From Bacteroidales bacterium UBA932 (lineage in GTDB: Bacteria; Bacteroidota; Bacteroidia; Bacteroidales; UBA932), in the NCBI GenBank assembly GCA_002293585.1, contig DBDM01000176.1, forward strand, positions 179-6,339: a DNA stretch of 6,161 nt, given 5' to 3'. Position 1 is the stretch's first letter. Every line of letters begins with the position of its first letter. The notes beneath the pieces are model-generated. The model saw only the letters and a program-made list of their open reading frames with translations. It made no database searches and was not told the origin of the DNA. Shown here one piece after another: positions 6,130 through 6,161 of this stretch. A program made the position numbers and the translations under genes.

Positions 6130-6161
6130 TTTTTTTACGATACATTTTTTTATTATCTTTG
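6130..6161 (+). promoter_or_regulatory. Possible plus-strand promoter reading out of the window
   Basis: TATCTTTG at 6154-6161 fits the TAnnTTTG -7 element exactly. The -33 element at the proper distance is only TTTT (6130-6133, 3 of 4), inside a T run. It would drive a gene beyond the right edge, divergent from the coiled-coil gene. The surrounding DNA is A/T-rich and holds no ORF. The start site lies outside the window. Confidence 0.45.

Overview
The window reads as chromosomal DNA of a Bacteroidota bacterium, most likely from the order Bacteroidales. Three things point there: the MutL C-terminal domain resembles Bacteroidales MutL as I recall it; the start codons lack Shine-Dalgarno sequences and follow A/T-rich stretches; and a TTTG-N20-TAnnTTTG promoter, the Bacteroidota vegetative sigma consensus, lies at the right end. 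I cannot place it at genus level.

Positions 1-5562 hold six plus-strand genes with gaps of 10, 0, 9, 2 and 10 bases, so they look like one transcription unit whose promoter lies left of the window. In order they are: the 3' part of mutL (DNA mismatch repair), a rhomboid intramembrane serine protease, a membrane-anchored endonuclease/exonuclease/phosphatase-fold protein, a GT4 glycosyltransferase, tsaC (threonylcarbamoyl-AMP synthase for the tRNA t6A modification) and hutH (histidine ammonia-lyase). These genes do not form one pathway. They look like a housekeeping cluster with hutH at its end.

On the minus strand, 6015-5563 encodes a small coiled-coil protein with a C-terminal membrane anchor, built on 33-bp (11-residue) tandem repeats. 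Its stop codon directly abuts the hutH stop. It has its own promoter at about 6098-6129. A plus-strand promoter element at 6154-6161 probably drives a gene beyond the right edge. No RNA genes, insertion sequences or CRISPR arrays were seen.

The most notable signal is at the left edge. Two adjacent heptanucleotide tandem arrays (six units of RGCAGTY, then 5.7 units of ACTCATC) lie inside the mutL reading frame, in the linker just before the C-terminal dimerization domain. The frame stays open through both arrays. Because seven is not a multiple of three, gain or loss of one unit would frameshift mutL and remove the dimerization domain. This could be a reversible mutator (phase-variation) switch. 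That is inference: the N-terminal half of mutL is outside the window and no variation data are available.
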